The notes under the pieces: generated by a model | Databases searched by the model: none | What the model was told of the DNA's origin: nothing | The model's input: the letters and a program-made list of their open reading frames with translations, nothing else | In this document: positions 33,464-43,538 of the stretch, one piece after another | Layout of the letters: every line of letters begins with the position of its first letter | Numbering within the stretch: position 1 is the stretch's first letter | Translations under genes and position numbers: made by a program | NCBI RefSeq assembly: GCF_025150085.1 | Contig: NZ_CP102280.1 | Coordinates: forward strand, 2,243,001-2,307,000 | From: Dorea longicatena | Lineage (GTDB): Bacteria > Bacillota > Clostridia > Lachnospirales > Lachnospiraceae | Direction of reading: 5' to 3' | DNA length: 64,000 nt

Positions 33464-34783
33464 TCATTTTTCTCTTTTCCTGTACCACCGATAAAGCCCC
33501 AGTGCCAGCACCACACAGCAGCTCTCCGCAATCACCGGTGCCCACCAGATCGCTTCTCCTCCAAATACTGCCGTAAGGAACACCAGACTGATCACCAGTG
33601 CAACCAGACTCCTTGTAAGCGAGATCATCGTTGCAAATCCGGCCCTTTCTACAGAAGTAAAATATCCGCCAAGAACCACATTGAGTCCCGCAATCAGGAA
33701 AGACAGGATAAAGATACGGAACACCCTTACGGAATACTTAATCAACGATGCTTCACTTTCTTTCAAAAACAGTCTTACAATGCCGCCTGCTCCCATATAA
33801 CATACGACAACTGCTCCTACGGAACCCACAAGAGCCGCCGTGATTCCATATTTCAAAAGCTTTTTATATTTACCCGGTTCATTTTTCCCATAATAATAGC
33901 TGATCAATGGCTGTGATCCCTGTGCAATGCCTGCCATGGACATGACAACGATCGTATTCACATACGAGATGATCGTATAACTTACCAGTGCGTATTCTCC
34001 GATGTACTTCAGGATTGCCTGATTAAAGAAGAAGATAATGATTCCACTTGAGAATTCCGTCACGCCGGACGACATACCATTGCGAATCTGACGCCAGATT
34101 TCTGACGGCATCAAATGGAACTTCGAAAATCTTATCGTTCCTTTCGGTCCGAGGAAATGCCACAGATACAAGAGGATCACTGCTGTCTGCGAGATTCCCG
34201 TAGCAAACGCTGCCCCCCAGACACCTTTATGTAACACCATGACCAAAATATAATCCAGGATACAGTTCAGTACGCTCCCGGACGTTACATAGATTGTTGC
34301 AAGTTTTGGATAGCCATCCGTCTTGATCAACGTCTCAAATGAATAAGAGAGAATATATACCATGGAAAATGGTGCAATTGTTCCAATATATGTTTTCGCA
34401 TAAGAGAGAATATTATCAGTTGCTCCCAGAAATCTGGCAAACGGCTCTAGAAACACTATTACAAGAATTGTGATCAGAACCGATAATGTGCAAAGCAGCA
34501 CAACATTCTGGGTAAACACTTCATTTGCACGTTCTTTTTCTCCCTGTCCCAAAAGAATCGCCACGATTGTCGAATTTCCCACCGCAAACAGGATAGAGAT
34601 GGAAAACAGCCCCGTTGTAAATGGCATTGAGATATTGACGGCAGTTAATGCCACTTCTGACACTCCTCTTGCCACAAATATTCCGTCTACCATGGTATAA
34701 AGCGAGAATACCCACTGGGCAATGATCGATGGGATAATAAAACGTAAAAAATCACTTTTTAAAGACTTTCCCTCAAGTCTCAT
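33464..34783 (-). CDS. MATE-family efflux transporter
   Basis: A 439-residue membrane protein with about twelve helices in two similar halves. FVARGVSEVALTAVNISMPF and the equivalent SMAGIAQGSQPLISYYYG in the second half are typical MATE features. It exports drugs or metabolites using Na+ or H+. The promoter upstream holds a MerR-type dyad with 19-base spacing, and a MerR regulator is encoded divergently, so expression is probably induced by a small hydrophobic ligand. Confidence 0.92.
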   Translation of the reverse strand: MRLEGKSLKSDFLRFIIPSIIAQWVFSLYTMVDGIFVARGVSEVALTAVNISMPFTTGLFSISILFAVGNSTIVAILLGQGEKERANEVFTQNVVLLCTLSVLITILVIVFLEPFARFLGATDNILSYAKTYIGTIAPFSMVYILSYSFETLIKTDGYPKLATIYVTSGSVLNCILDYILVMVLHKGVWGAAFATGISQTAVILLYLWHFLGPKGTIRFSKFHLMPSEIWRQIRNGMSSGVTEFSSGIIIFFFNQAILKYIGEYALVSYTIISYVNTIVVMSMAGIAQGSQPLISYYYGKNEPGKYKKLLKYGITAALVGSVGAVVVCYMGAGGIVRLFLKESEASLIKYSVRVFRIFILSFLIAGLNVVLGGYFTSVERAGFATMISLTRSLVALVISLVFLTAVFGGEAIWWAPVIAESCCVVLALGLYRWYRKREK

Positions 34784-34824
34784 TCATAAAACCTCATTTC
34801 TTTTTGTTCTTTTCTTTCATTTAT

Positions 34825-34855
34825 AGTTTAAACCTTGGTATAATACTAAGGTCAA
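34825..34855 (-). promoter_or_regulatory. MATE promoter with MerR-type dyad
   Basis: On the minus strand TTGACC (34855-34850) and TAAACT (34830-34825) are 19 bases apart, the long spacing typical of MerR-activated promoters. The spacer holds the dyad ACCTT-N11-AAGGT (34832-34852). The same DNA read on the plus strand contains TATAAT (34839-34844), which may serve the divergent gene. Confidence 0.7.
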
Positions 34856-34889
34856 GTATCATATTTTCATATACACAGGAGGTTTTCTT

Positions 34890-35033
34890 ATGAATATTTT
34901 AATTTTAAACGGAAGTCCACATCCAAATGGTACAACTGCACAGCTTCGTGCCGCATTCGAAGCAGGTGCACTATCTCTTCCAAACAGTAATTATATTGTA
35001 GAAGCCGAAAAATCAGGCGCCTCTCTTTCTTAG
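34890..35033 (+). pseudogene. Truncated flavodoxin-fold NAD(P)H oxidoreductase
   Basis: ATG 34890 has a strong AGGAGG ribosome site, but the frame stops after 47 residues. The peptide MNILILNGSPHPNGTTAQL is the FMN/NAD-binding start of flavodoxin-like oxidoreductases, which are normally about 180 residues. Residues past about 33 (SLPNSNYIVEAEKSG) do not fit the fold. It lies right before the MerR regulator, and the missing part seems lost by deletion. Confidence 0.75.
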
Positions 35034-35051
35034 TTCCATCGCACAAAACAT

Positions 35052-35852
35052 ATGAAGCAGTTTTACAAAATTAATGAAATATCCAAACTATACAATATCG
35101 GACCAGATTCTCTCCGCTATTATGAAAAGCTGGGCCTTCTGGCACCAAAACGCGGGAAAAATAATTATCGGCTATATACTCTTGATGACCTGTGGCGACT
35201 GAACATCATCCGCGATCTGCGTCGTCTGGGATTCCCTATGGAAAAGATCCGGGAATATATGGACAACCGAAGCGTAGAAAATACACGTAAACTACTCACG
35301 GAAGAGCTCGATGCCATTCATCAGCAGATTCAGGAATTAAATCGCCTGCAGAAAAACGTTGAAGAACGTCTGCAGACATTATCCGGTGCCGAAGACCAGA
35401 CATTACTTAAAATCCGGCTGCAGACGTTCCCTGACCGCTATTGCCATACATTGAATACACCTTACCATACAGATGAGGAGATGGATCTTCTGGTAAAACA
35501 GTTGTTGAATAAAAATACGGAGAATCTTTATATTATCAGCAACCATAACATTGGCTCATTCCTTCCGCTTAAGGAAATCAATAACGGGCAGTATGAAAAT
35601 TATTCCGGTGTATTTATCATCGATAATTACGGAGAGTATTGTCTCAGTGGCGGCACTTATCTTACATTCACCTACGCAGGGGATTACCGTCAGAATGTTA
35701 CTTATATTCCAGAACTTTTAACTTATGCAGCCCGTCACGGTCTGGTTCCGGATGGACCTCTTCTGGAGCTGATCTGGGTAGACAACCATCAATCGGCAGA
35801 TATCAGCGAACATATTACAGAACTTCAATTACGAGTATATCCGAAAGACTGA
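35052..35852 (+). CDS. MerR-family transcriptional regulator with effector domain
   Basis: A 266-residue regulator. The winged helix (about 5-70) has YKINEISKLYNIGPDSLRYYEKLGLL. A coiled-coil linker spans about 75-115, and a GyrI/BmrR-like ligand domain follows, so it resembles BmrR-type multidrug sensors. No good ribosome site precedes the ATG, and the start is 18 bases past the stop of the truncated oxidoreductase, so translation may depend on that stub. Its likely target is the MATE gene. Confidence 0.88.
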   Translation: MKQFYKINEISKLYNIGPDSLRYYEKLGLLAPKRGKNNYRLYTLDDLWRLNIIRDLRRLGFPMEKIREYMDNRSVENTRKLLTEELDAIHQQIQELNRLQKNVEERLQTLSGAEDQTLLKIRLQTFPDRYCHTLNTPYHTDEEMDLLVKQLLNKNTENLYIISNHNIGSFLPLKEINNGQYENYSGVFIIDNYGEYCLSGGTYLTFTYAGDYRQNVTYIPELLTYAARHGLVPDGPLLELIWVDNHQSADISEHITELQLRVYPKD

Positions 35853-35904
35853 TTTCAAATCTTTCTGTATGAATTGTAACCGCATGTGCCGGACACATAG
35901 CAAT

Positions 35905-35967
35905 AAAAAAACGGTCAGTATTCGCATGCTTTTATTTTTTCAGCATACGAATACCGACCGTTTTTTT
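35905..35967. terminator. Bidirectional terminator between merR and dapL
   Basis: ACGGTC, GTATTCG and ATGCT pair with AGCAT, CGAATAC and GACCGT around a T-rich loop. Runs of seven A and seven T flank the stem, so it works in both directions. Confidence 0.9.
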
Positions 35968-36028
35968 ATTTCATATTTTTTCTTATGCTATAACTTTCAA
36001 GATTTACACCGTAAATGCTTCCGGATTA

Positions 36029-37243
36029 TTACATCTTCTTAATTCTTTCAATCGCTGCAACCGTATTCTCATATGTTCCGAATGCAGTCAGACGGAAGTA
36101 TCCTTCTCCGCTTGGTCCAAATCCTGATCCAGGAGTACCTACTACATTCGCCTTATCAAGCAGGTAGTCGAAGAAATCCCATGAGGTCATTCCCTTAGGT
36201 GTCTCAAGCCAGATGTATGGTGCATTGACACCGCCTGATACATTGTATCCGGCATCTTTTAAGCCTTCTTTGATGACTTTTGCATTGTTCATGTAATAAG
36301 CAACCTGAGCGCTTAATTGCTCTTTTCCTGCGTCAGAATATACAGCCTCTCCTGCTTTCTGGATAATGTAAGATGTTCCGTTAAACTTTGTACCGTGACG
36401 TCTTGCCCACAGAGAATGTAACATCACATCTCCGGATTTTACATCTTTTGGAATTACAGTGGCACTCAGACGCACGCCTGTAAATCCTGCATTTTTAGAG
36501 AAACTTCTGATCTCGATTGCACAGGTTCTTGCTCCGTCACATTCATAGATAGAATGCGGCACTTCTTTTTCTGAAATATATGCCTCATAAGCTGCATCAT
36601 AAATGATGACTGCACCGACTTCATTTGCATAATCTACCCATTTCTGCAGCAGTTCTTTTGTAATCGTAGAACCTGTCGGGTTATTTGGGAAGCACAGATA
36701 AATGATATCCGGTGTCTCTTCCGGAATCTCCGGTGCGAAGTTCGTCTCTTTTGTACAAGGCATATAGATGACATTACTCCATGTTCCTGTAGCAGCATCA
36801 TATGTACCTGTACGTCCTGCCATAACATTTGTATCTACATAAACCGGATATACTGGATCACATACAGCGATCTTGCTGTCCTTTGAGAAGATTTCCTGGA
36901 TATTACCGCAATCTTCTTTTGCTCCGTCGGAAATGAAGATCTCATCTGCATTGATGTCGCATCCTTTTGCCTGATAATCGTTCTTAGCCATTGCACTTCT
37001 TAAGAACTCATATCCCAGATCCGGTGCATATCCGTGGAATGTCTCTGCATGTGCCATCTCGTCAACTGCTCCATGAAGAGCTTCAACGATTGCCGGTGCC
37101 AGAGGCTGTGTTACATCACCGATACTTAACTTAATAATCTCGGCTTCCGGATGTGCTGCCTGATATTCACGCTGTTTTCTTGCTACTGTTGAGAACAGAT
37201 AGCTTCCTGGTAACTTCAAATAATCCTGGTTTACTTTAAACAT
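36029..37243 (-). CDS. dapL: LL-diaminopimelate aminotransferase
   Basis: It makes LL-diaminopimelate from tetrahydrodipicolinate and glutamate, a one-step bypass in lysine and cell-wall synthesis. The 404-residue PLP enzyme has KLSIGDVTQPLAPAI near the start, FISDGAKEDCGNIQ, the substrate/PLP segment CFPNNPTGSTI and the PLP Lys in SFSKNAGFTGVRL. It follows dapF by four bases, which fits because DapF uses its product. AAAGGAG is the ribosome site. Confidence 0.97.
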   Translation of the reverse strand: MFKVNQDYLKLPGSYLFSTVARKQREYQAAHPEAEIIKLSIGDVTQPLAPAIVEALHGAVDEMAHAETFHGYAPDLGYEFLRSAMAKNDYQAKGCDINADEIFISDGAKEDCGNIQEIFSKDSKIAVCDPVYPVYVDTNVMAGRTGTYDAATGTWSNVIYMPCTKETNFAPEIPEETPDIIYLCFPNNPTGSTITKELLQKWVDYANEVGAVIIYDAAYEAYISEKEVPHSIYECDGARTCAIEIRSFSKNAGFTGVRLSATVIPKDVKSGDVMLHSLWARRHGTKFNGTSYIIQKAGEAVYSDAGKEQLSAQVAYYMNNAKVIKEGLKDAGYNVSGGVNAPYIWLETPKGMTSWDFFDYLLDKANVVGTPGSGFGPSGEGYFRLTAFGTYENTVAAIERIKKM

Positions 37244-37247
37244 CTTC

Positions 37248-38096
37248 TTACTCCTTTATCTCTGTAATGTCTATCACGCCGTCGAATACAACTTTTGCAG
37301 GGCCTGTCATAAATACATGATTCTTCTTCTGGTCCCATTCGATCTGCAAGTCTCCACCTAATAATTTTACCGTAACACGCGTATCTGTCAAGTTATTTAA
37401 TATACTGGCTACGGCTACGGCACATGCTCCTGTGCCACATGCAAGTGTCTCACCCGAACCGCGTTCCCATACACGCATCTCTACTGTATTCCGGTCAATG
37501 CAATGTACAAATTCTGTATTAATACGTTTTGGGAATCTCTCATGATTCTCGAATTTCGGTCCGATCTTTTCCAGATCCAGATTCTTTACATCATCCACAT
37601 AGATGACTGTATGTGGATTTCCCATAGATACACCTGTCATATGGTATACCTGTCCATCTACTTCGATTGGCTCATCAATTACTTTTTCATTTTCTGATAT
37701 GATAGGAATCAGATCTGATTTCAGTTCCGGTTTTCCCATGTCTACTTTGACAAGTACCACTTTTCCATCTTCTACGGTAAGATCCAGATATTTGATTCCG
37801 CCAAGTGTCTCTACAGAGATCTGTGTCTTATCCGTAAGTCCGTAATCATAGACATATTTTGCCACACACCGGATCCCATTTCCACACATCTCACCGCGGG
37901 AACCGTCTGCGTTATACATCTCCATCTCAAAATCAGCTACTTCGGACGGATTGATCATGATCAGTCCATCCGATCCAATTCCGAAATGTCTGTCACTTAC
38001 ATATCTCGCCACCGCCGGCGGGTTTTCTATCTTTTCTTCAAAACAGTTCACATAGACATAATCATTGCCCAGTCCCTGCATCTTTGTAAACTTCAT
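37248..38096 (-). CDS. dapF: Diaminopimelate epimerase
   Basis: It epimerises LL- to meso-diaminopimelate, for lysine and peptidoglycan. The 282-residue chain has the two catalytic Cys in EMCGNGIRC (about 70-78) and [25 protein letters not shown] is the normal start. It lies in glnA-ANTAR-dapF-dapL; the joint order hints that nitrogen state also steers the lysine branch. Confidence 0.97.
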   Translation of the reverse strand: MKFTKMQGLGNDYVYVNCFEEKIENPPAVARYVSDRHFGIGSDGLIMINPSEVADFEMEMYNADGSRGEMCGNGIRCVAKYVYDYGLTDKTQISVETLGGIKYLDLTVEDGKVVLVKVDMGKPELKSDLIPIISENEKVIDEPIEVDGQVYHMTGVSMGNPHTVIYVDDVKNLDLEKIGPKFENHERFPKRINTEFVHCIDRNTVEMRVWERGSGETLACGTGACAVAVASILNNLTDTRVTVKLLGGDLQIEWDQKKNHVFMTGPAKVVFDGVIDITEIKE

Positions 38097-38125
38097 GCAT
38101 TTCTCTCCTTTTATTGTCTCACATA

Positions 38126-38674
38126 TTACTCTGCCATAATGCTCAGTACCATCTCTGCTGTTTCAACCATATTCGTCCCGCTGTCCATGCTGCTTTTCTG
38201 AAGATACCTGTGTGCTTCTTCCTCCGACATATTATTACGTGTCATCAGAAGTTCTTTTGCCTTTCTGATCGTCTCCTGCTGCTTCGGATCTCTGTTTTTC
38301 AGTTCTTTCCTTCGTTTCTTACGTCTCCGGTCCATGGATTGCAGCATCATATTCACAGTATTCAGAAGATCATATACTTTAATCGGCGTAGAAAGGCCTA
38401 CGATTCCTTCCACATCACCACTGCTCCATTTGTCCTGTGATGCTACCAGAAGCATTTCAAATGACTCTGGTAAATATTCACGAAGCTGTGTATACATCAT
38501 ATCTTTCATCCGATAACCGCAGACCACGATCCCATCGTCTACAGTATCTGCATAATGCATGGCCTGCGCACCGGTGGTACACACACCAATTACATCCATG
38601 CCTCCTCTGGCCAGCAGGTTTCTGATATTGGTTGCATTATCTTTATTCGGGAATACAACAATAAGCCCTGTCAC
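38126..38674 (-). CDS. ANTAR-domain response regulator (RNA antiterminator)
   Basis: A 182-residue protein: an N-terminal receiver-like domain lacking the usual DxxMP phosphoacceptor pattern ([10 protein letters not shown] instead) and a C-terminal ANTAR domain from about 120 ([24 protein letters not shown]), which binds RNA hairpins and prevents termination. Start is GTG 38674 with GGAGGTG upstream. Directly downstream of glnA, it probably governs nitrogen-related genes. I found no matching twin-hairpin leader in this window. Confidence 0.88.
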   Translation of the reverse strand: MTGLIVVFPNKDNATNIRNLLARGGMDVIGVCTTGAQAMHYADTVDDGIVVCGYRMKDMMYTQLREYLPESFEMLLVASQDKWSSGDVEGIVGLSTPIKVYDLLNTVNMMLQSMDRRRKKRRKELKNRDPKQQETIRKAKELLMTRNNMSEEEAHRYLQKSSMDSGTNMVETAEMVLSIMAE

Positions 38675-38731
38675 TTACGCCACCTCCTGTCAGATACTCT
38701 TTTGCCCGTTCCTTTTTGTGCAAAATCTGTA

Positions 38732-40063
38732 TTACAGTAAGTGCAGGTATTTTTCAAGTTCCCAGTCTGTAATCTGGATTCTGTAATCCTGATACTCAGA
38801 TGCCTTAGCTTCTATATATTTTCTTGATAGGTCTTCTCCTAATATCTCCTGGATAAATGTATCCTTCTGAAATTCTTTTGCTGCCTCTATTAAACTTCCC
38901 GGCAATTTTTCAATTCCGAAAATCTTGCGCTCTTCATCTGTCATCTCATATACATTACGGTTTACTGCCTTCGGCGGCATCGTTCCTTCCTTGATTCCGT
39001 CCAGTCCTGCTGCCAGGCATACCGCCAGTGCAAGATATGGGTTAGCCGACGGATCCGGGTTACGAAGTTCGACTCTTGTATACTCCCCTCGTGTTCCCGG
39101 AATACGGATCAGAGGTGTACGGTTCTTTGCAGACCATGCAATATATACCGGAGCTTCAAATCCAGGGATCAGGCGCTTGTACGAGTTAACACTTGGATTC
39201 GTGATAAAAGTCAGTGCCTTCATGTGTTTCATAATTCCGCCGATAAAGCAATATGCTTCTTTGCTAAGTCCATATTCATCACTGGCATCCTGGAATACAT
39301 TGATTCCGTCTCTGCTAATAGACATGTTCAGGTGCATACCAGAACCATTGATCCCGAATTTCGGTTTTGGCATAAATGTTGCATGTAACCCATGACGTTT
39401 TGCGATCGTCTTAACTACAAGTTTAAATGTCATAATATTATCTGCGGTCGTCAGCGCCTCATCATAACGGAAATCTATCTCATGCTGCGCCGGAGCCGCC
39501 TCATGATGGGAAGATTCAATCTCAAATCCCATATCTTCCAGCGTCAACACCATATCACGTCTTGCATTCTCACCAAGGTCCAGAGGCCCGAGATCAAAAT
39601 ATCCGGCACTTTCATGTGACAGCGTGGTCGGCAATCCGTCATCATCTGTATGGAACAGGAAGAATTCCAGCTCAGGTCCGACATTAAATTCGTATCCCAT
39701 CTCTTTCGCATCTTCCATTACTTTTTTCAGGATATATCTCGGATCACTTTCATAAGGCGTTCCATCTGGTTTATACACATCACAGATCAGTCTGGCAACT
39801 TTTCCCTGCTGCGGTCTCCATGGAAATATCTCAAATGTATTCAGATTCGGATACAGATACATATCCGACTCTTCTACTCTTGCAAAACCTTCTATAGATG
39901 ATCCATCAAACATGATTTCATTATCCAGTGCTTTTTCCAGCTGGCTTGTGGTTATCGCGATATTTTTCATGGTTCCGAAAATATCCGTAAACTGCAGCCG
40001 GATAAATCCTACATCCTCTTCTTCTACCATTCTCAATATATCTTCTCTTGTGTAATTGTTCAT
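38732..40063 (-). CDS. glnA: Glutamine synthetase type I
   Basis: It makes glutamine from glutamate, ammonia and ATP. About 443 residues starting [20 protein letters not shown]. Motifs seen: FDGSSIEGF near 50, [43 protein letters not shown] (ATP site) and [10 protein letters not shown]. The length fits the GSI-alpha type without adenylylation. GGAGG is the ribosome site for ATG 40063. It is the first gene of an operon with the ANTAR regulator, dapF and dapL. Confidence 0.97.
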   Translation of the reverse strand: MNNYTREDILRMVEEEDVGFIRLQFTDIFGTMKNIAITTSQLEKALDNEIMFDGSSIEGFARVEESDMYLYPNLNTFEIFPWRPQQGKVARLICDVYKPDGTPYESDPRYILKKVMEDAKEMGYEFNVGPELEFFLFHTDDDGLPTTLSHESAGYFDLGPLDLGENARRDMVLTLEDMGFEIESSHHEAAPAQHEIDFRYDEALTTADNIMTFKLVVKTIAKRHGLHATFMPKPKFGINGSGMHLNMSISRDGINVFQDASDEYGLSKEAYCFIGGIMKHMKALTFITNPSVNSYKRLIPGFEAPVYIAWSAKNRTPLIRIPGTRGEYTRVELRNPDPSANPYLALAVCLAAGLDGIKEGTMPPKAVNRNVYEMTDEERKIFGIEKLPGSLIEAAKEFQKDTFIQEILGEDLSRKYIEAKASEYQDYRIQITDWELEKYLHLL

Positions 40064-40143
40064 TCTATCGACCTCCACTCAATACACGTCTTTCATATCA
40101 TGACATCTGCATTCTATTGTTCTTCACTGCTTCTTATATGCAT

Positions 40144-41343
40144 TTACATAGCATCTATGATCTGCTGTGCAAATGCATCTAAGTTATCTTCCTGATCCGC
40201 TTTTAATGTAGATTTGATCGACAGTTTCTGATCGAGTACCGTCATATTTTTCATCTCTTCTAACTGTTTTACGATCTGCTTTCCTGCTGTTGCAGCCCAG
40301 GTTCCGTTATCCATAACAGCAACCGTTCTGTTCTGTACAGCCAGTGCCTTCATGTGCGCCAGCAGATTTTCAATCGGTGGATAGATGCCTCCGTTGTATG
40401 TCGGGCATGCGATCACCACATGGCTGACACGGAAAATCTCGGCGATCAGTTCTGATACATCTGTCTTGGATGCATCATAAACTGCAATATTTTTTACACC
40501 TTTTGCACCAAGCTTTACTGCCAGTGCATCTGCTGCCTGCTCTGTATTTCCGTAAATAGAACCATAGATAATGGCAACAGCCTGGTCTTCCGGCTCGTAT
40601 TTGCTCCACTTATCGTGTTTCTCAATAAAGTAATTCAGATTATTTCTCCATACCGGTCCGTGAAGCGGGCAGATCATCTGAATATCCAGCCCTGCTGCTT
40701 TTTTCAGAAGTGCCTGTACCTGCATGCCATATTTTCCTACGATATTCGTGAAGTATCTTCTTGCATCATCGATCCAGTCCTTTTCGAAATCAACCTCGTC
40801 GTTGAACAGATTGCCGTTCAATGCGCCAAATGTTCCGAATGCGTCTGCAGAGAACAGGATCTTCTCCGAATCTTCATAAGATACCATAACCTCCGGCCAG
40901 TGTACCATCGGTGCCATCACAAAATGAAGGGTATGATTTCCAAGTTCCAGCGTGTCGCCTTCTTTTACCACAACCTGTCTGCCTTCCAGATCTGCATCAA
41001 AGAACTGGCTGATCATCTGCATGGTTTTTACATTTCCAACTACTTTTGTCTCTGGATATAACTCCAGAATTCTCTGGATATTGGCACAATGATCCGGTTC
41101 CATATGCTGTACGACAAGGTAATCTAATTTCCCGCCGTTTAATGCATAAGCTACATTTTCAATAAATTGTTCGGATGCGGATGCATCTACTGTATCCATC
41201 AGGGCATTCTTCTCATCTTTAATCAGATATGCATTATAGGATACCCCTCTTGGAATCGGGAATAAATTCTCGAATAAGTTTAATCTTCTGTCATTTGCGC
41301 CCACCCAGATCACGTGATCTGTTACATTTCTTGTACATTTCAT
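40144..41343 (-). CDS. fprA: FprA-type flavodiiron protein
   Basis: It reduces O2 to water (or NO to N2O) and protects anaerobes. The 399-residue chain has an N-terminal metallo-beta-lactamase fold with the di-iron motif HMEPDH near residue 80 and further ligands in SADAFG and CPLHGPVW. The C-terminal flavodoxin domain starts near 255 with IIYGSIYGNTEQAA (FMN loop). It is transcribed from its own start with GAGGAGG, away from the divergent kinase. Confidence 0.96.
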   Translation of the reverse strand: MKCTRNVTDHVIWVGANDRRLNLFENLFPIPRGVSYNAYLIKDEKNALMDTVDASASEQFIENVAYALNGGKLDYLVVQHMEPDHCANIQRILELYPETKVVGNVKTMQMISQFFDADLEGRQVVVKEGDTLELGNHTLHFVMAPMVHWPEVMVSYEDSEKILFSADAFGTFGALNGNLFNDEVDFEKDWIDDARRYFTNIVGKYGMQVQALLKKAAGLDIQMICPLHGPVWRNNLNYFIEKHDKWSKYEPEDQAVAIIYGSIYGNTEQAADALAVKLGAKGVKNIAVYDASKTDVSELIAEIFRVSHVVIACPTYNGGIYPPIENLLAHMKALAVQNRTVAVMDNGTWAATAGKQIVKQLEEMKNMTVLDQKLSIKSTLKADQEDNLDAFAQQIIDAM

Positions 41344-41463
41344 AGTTCATTCCTCCTCGTCACATAATATCACATTTTTTACCACATTAACGCACAAACT
41401 TTTAGAATTTACGCATTATTTTTAATACAATTTTTCCAGTATTCCGATTTTCTTTTTTTGTGT

Positions 41464-41469
41464 TATAAT
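41464..41469 (+). promoter_or_regulatory. -10 element for the KdpD-like kinase gene
   Basis: TATAAT stands at 41464-41469. It places the transcript start near 41476, almost on top of the upstream ATG at 41478. This argues for the TTG start at 41520. A -35 element is not clear. Confidence 0.5.
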
Positions 41470-41519
41470 CTAACAATATGAAAAGAATATCTGACCGGCT
41501 TTCGGAGAAAGGAGCAACA

Positions 41520-42614
41520 TTGAAAAAAACAGCAAAAACCGACAATTCATCTGACCCTAAGACTTTATGCTATAATATTCTTTCTACTATCTGTATCCTG
41601 ACACTGGCAACGGTTCTGGCTTTCTCATTTTTTCATATTACCAGAAGCGATCCTGCCAATATTGCACTTATTTATATTCTTGCTCTTATTATCATTGCCA
41701 GAATTACCAGTGGATATGTTTTTGGTATTATTTCTGCTTTGTTTTGTGTTATATTCATCAACTGGTGCTTTACATATCCTTATTTTAAAGTTAATTTTCA
41801 GATCAGCGGATACCCTGTCACATTTGTATTTCTGCTTTCCATTTCACTGATCGTATCCACATTGACAACACAGTTAAAGAAACAGGACAAAATGATTCTG
41901 GAAAGAGAGCGTGCGATCAATGAGGCAGACAAAGAACGGATACGTGCCAATCTTCTGCGGGCAATCTCTCATGATCTTCGTACACCGCTTACTTCTATTA
42001 TAGGCTCTTCGGATTCTTTTATAGAAAATTATCAGAATCTGACTGATCCGGAAAAGCAAAGTCTTGTATCGTCTATTAACGAAGATTCACACTGGCTTTT
42101 GAATATGGTCGAAAATCTTCTGTCTGTCACAAGAATTCAGGATGATACCGGAACTGTTAAAAAAGAGGACGAAGTCGTAGAAGAAGTCGTTTCCGAAGCA
42201 ATCATCCGATTAAAGCGGCGGCTTCCGGATATTGAAATTCACGTAAGCGCTCCGGAAGATGTCCTGATCATTCCGATGGATCCGCTTCTTATCGAACAGG
42301 TTCTAATGAATCTGATGGAAAATGCTTTTGTTCATTCCGAAAGCGACAGGCCTATCGACCTTCGTATTACAGAAAACCCGGATACCGTTACCTTTCATAT
42401 CATAGATTATGGAAAGGGTATTGACGAACAGACCATCCCACTGATTTTAAAAGGCGAATATACAGCCCCACGTACATCGGATACCCACCGTGGCATGGGA
42501 ATCGGTCTTTCTATCTGCAACACTATTGTCCAGGCACATGGCGGAAAAATTGCCGCACATAATCATGCAGATGGCGCTGAATTTCTATTTACATTACCAA
42601 AGGAGGATACTTAA
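41520..42614 (+). CDS. KdpD-like sensor histidine kinase (short form)
   Basis: A membrane kinase of about 364 residues. Four hydrophobic segments (about 20-130) form a DUF4118 module as in KdpD. HisKA with AISHDLRTPLTSIIGS and HATPase with NLMENAFVHSE and GMGIGLSICNTIVQAHGG follow. It lacks the KdpD N-terminal and universal-stress domains, and there is no kdpFABC nearby. I favour the TTG start at 41520 with AAAGGAG; the ATG 41478 would be leaderless. It is co-transcribed with the next gene. Confidence 0.88.
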   Translation: MKKTAKTDNSSDPKTLCYNILSTICILTLATVLAFSFFHITRSDPANIALIYILALIIIARITSGYVFGIISALFCVIFINWCFTYPYFKVNFQISGYPVTFVFLLSISLIVSTLTTQLKKQDKMILERERAINEADKERIRANLLRAISHDLRTPLTSIIGSSDSFIENYQNLTDPEKQSLVSSINEDSHWLLNMVENLLSVTRIQDDTGTVKKEDEVVEEVVSEAIIRLKRRLPDIEIHVSAPEDVLIIPMDPLLIEQVLMNLMENAFVHSESDRPIDLRITENPDTVTFHIIDYGKGIDEQTIPLILKGEYTAPRTSDTHRGMGIGLSICNTIVQAHGGKIAAHNHADGAEFLFTLPKEDT

Positions 42615-42616
42615 TC

Positions 42617-43330
42617 ATGAATGACAGCTATTCTATTTTGATCATAGAAGATGAAAAAAATATTCTGGACTTCATGTCCAGAACATTAAAGGCCAATGGA
42701 TATAAAACAACTACCGTCACTTCCGGGAAGGCCGGATTGTCCATTATCAATTCACAATGTCCGGATCTGATCCTTTTGGACCTTGGACTTCCGGACATGG
42801 ATGGAAATGATATCATAGCTTCTGTCCGCGAATGGACCAGTTGCCCGATCATCGTCATTTCAGCAAGAACCGGAGAACATGATAAGGTGGCCGCTCTGGA
42901 TCTTGGTGCCGATGACTATATCACCAAGCCATTCGGAACTTCGGAACTGCTTGCCAGAATCCGTACTTCTTTACGTCACAGCAACCGTATGGCATCAAAC
43001 TCGCCTCTTTATATCCGTCCTTACAAATGTCAGGGACTTATACTTGATTTCGAAAAAAGAATGCTGACTCTGGACGGCGAGGAGATACATCTGACACCTG
43101 TAGAATACAAAATTGTTGCCTACCTTGCGCGCAATTCCGGAAAGGTTATGACCTATGCTTCTGTAATGGCAAATGTATGGGGACCTTTTACCGACAACAA
43201 TAATCGTATTCTGCGTGTAAATATGGCCAATATACGCCGCAAAATAGAACGGAATCCATCACAGCCACAGTTTTTATTTACCGAAGTCGGTGTCGGTTAT
43301 CGTATGTGCGAAGATGAGAATGAAGTGTAA
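42617..43330 (+). CDS. KdpE-like OmpR-family response regulator
   Basis: A 237-residue regulator: receiver domain with ILIIEDEKNILDFM, phosphoacceptor in LILLDLGLPDMDG and Lys in YITKPF, then a winged helix ending FTEVGVGYRM. It starts three bases after the kinase stop with AAAGGAGG upstream. KdpE-like by partner and by the AVEYKI-type helix. Its targets are unknown; potassium genes ktrAB are about 20 kb away. Confidence 0.9.
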   Translation: MNDSYSILIIEDEKNILDFMSRTLKANGYKTTTVTSGKAGLSIINSQCPDLILLDLGLPDMDGNDIIASVREWTSCPIIVISARTGEHDKVAALDLGADDYITKPFGTSELLARIRTSLRHSNRMASNSPLYIRPYKCQGLILDFEKRMLTLDGEEIHLTPVEYKIVAYLARNSGKVMTYASVMANVWGPFTDNNNRILRVNMANIRRKIERNPSQPQFLFTEVGVGYRMCEDENEV

Positions 43331-43482
43331 TTTACTGCTCTATCTGCCGGGTACCCTTTTATATATACGATTGCTAAGAATGTGTTAAGGAACCCTGTCG
43401 GGTCTATACATTCACTTTAAATGTGTTATTATAATTAATGAAGTGGCATATCGAAAAGAAAAGCCTCATTCATTATTCTCTC

Positions 43483-43514
43483 AAAAAAGGATGCAAATTG
43501 ATGCATCCTTTTTT
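43483..43514. terminator. Bidirectional terminator between the kinase/regulator pair and the EamA remnant
   Basis: AAAAAAGGATGCA and TGCATCCTTTTTT form a 13-bp stem around a 6-base loop, with A and T tracts on both sides. Confidence 0.85.
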
Positions 43515-43538
43515 ACTATCTGTATTTATTTCCTGTAT

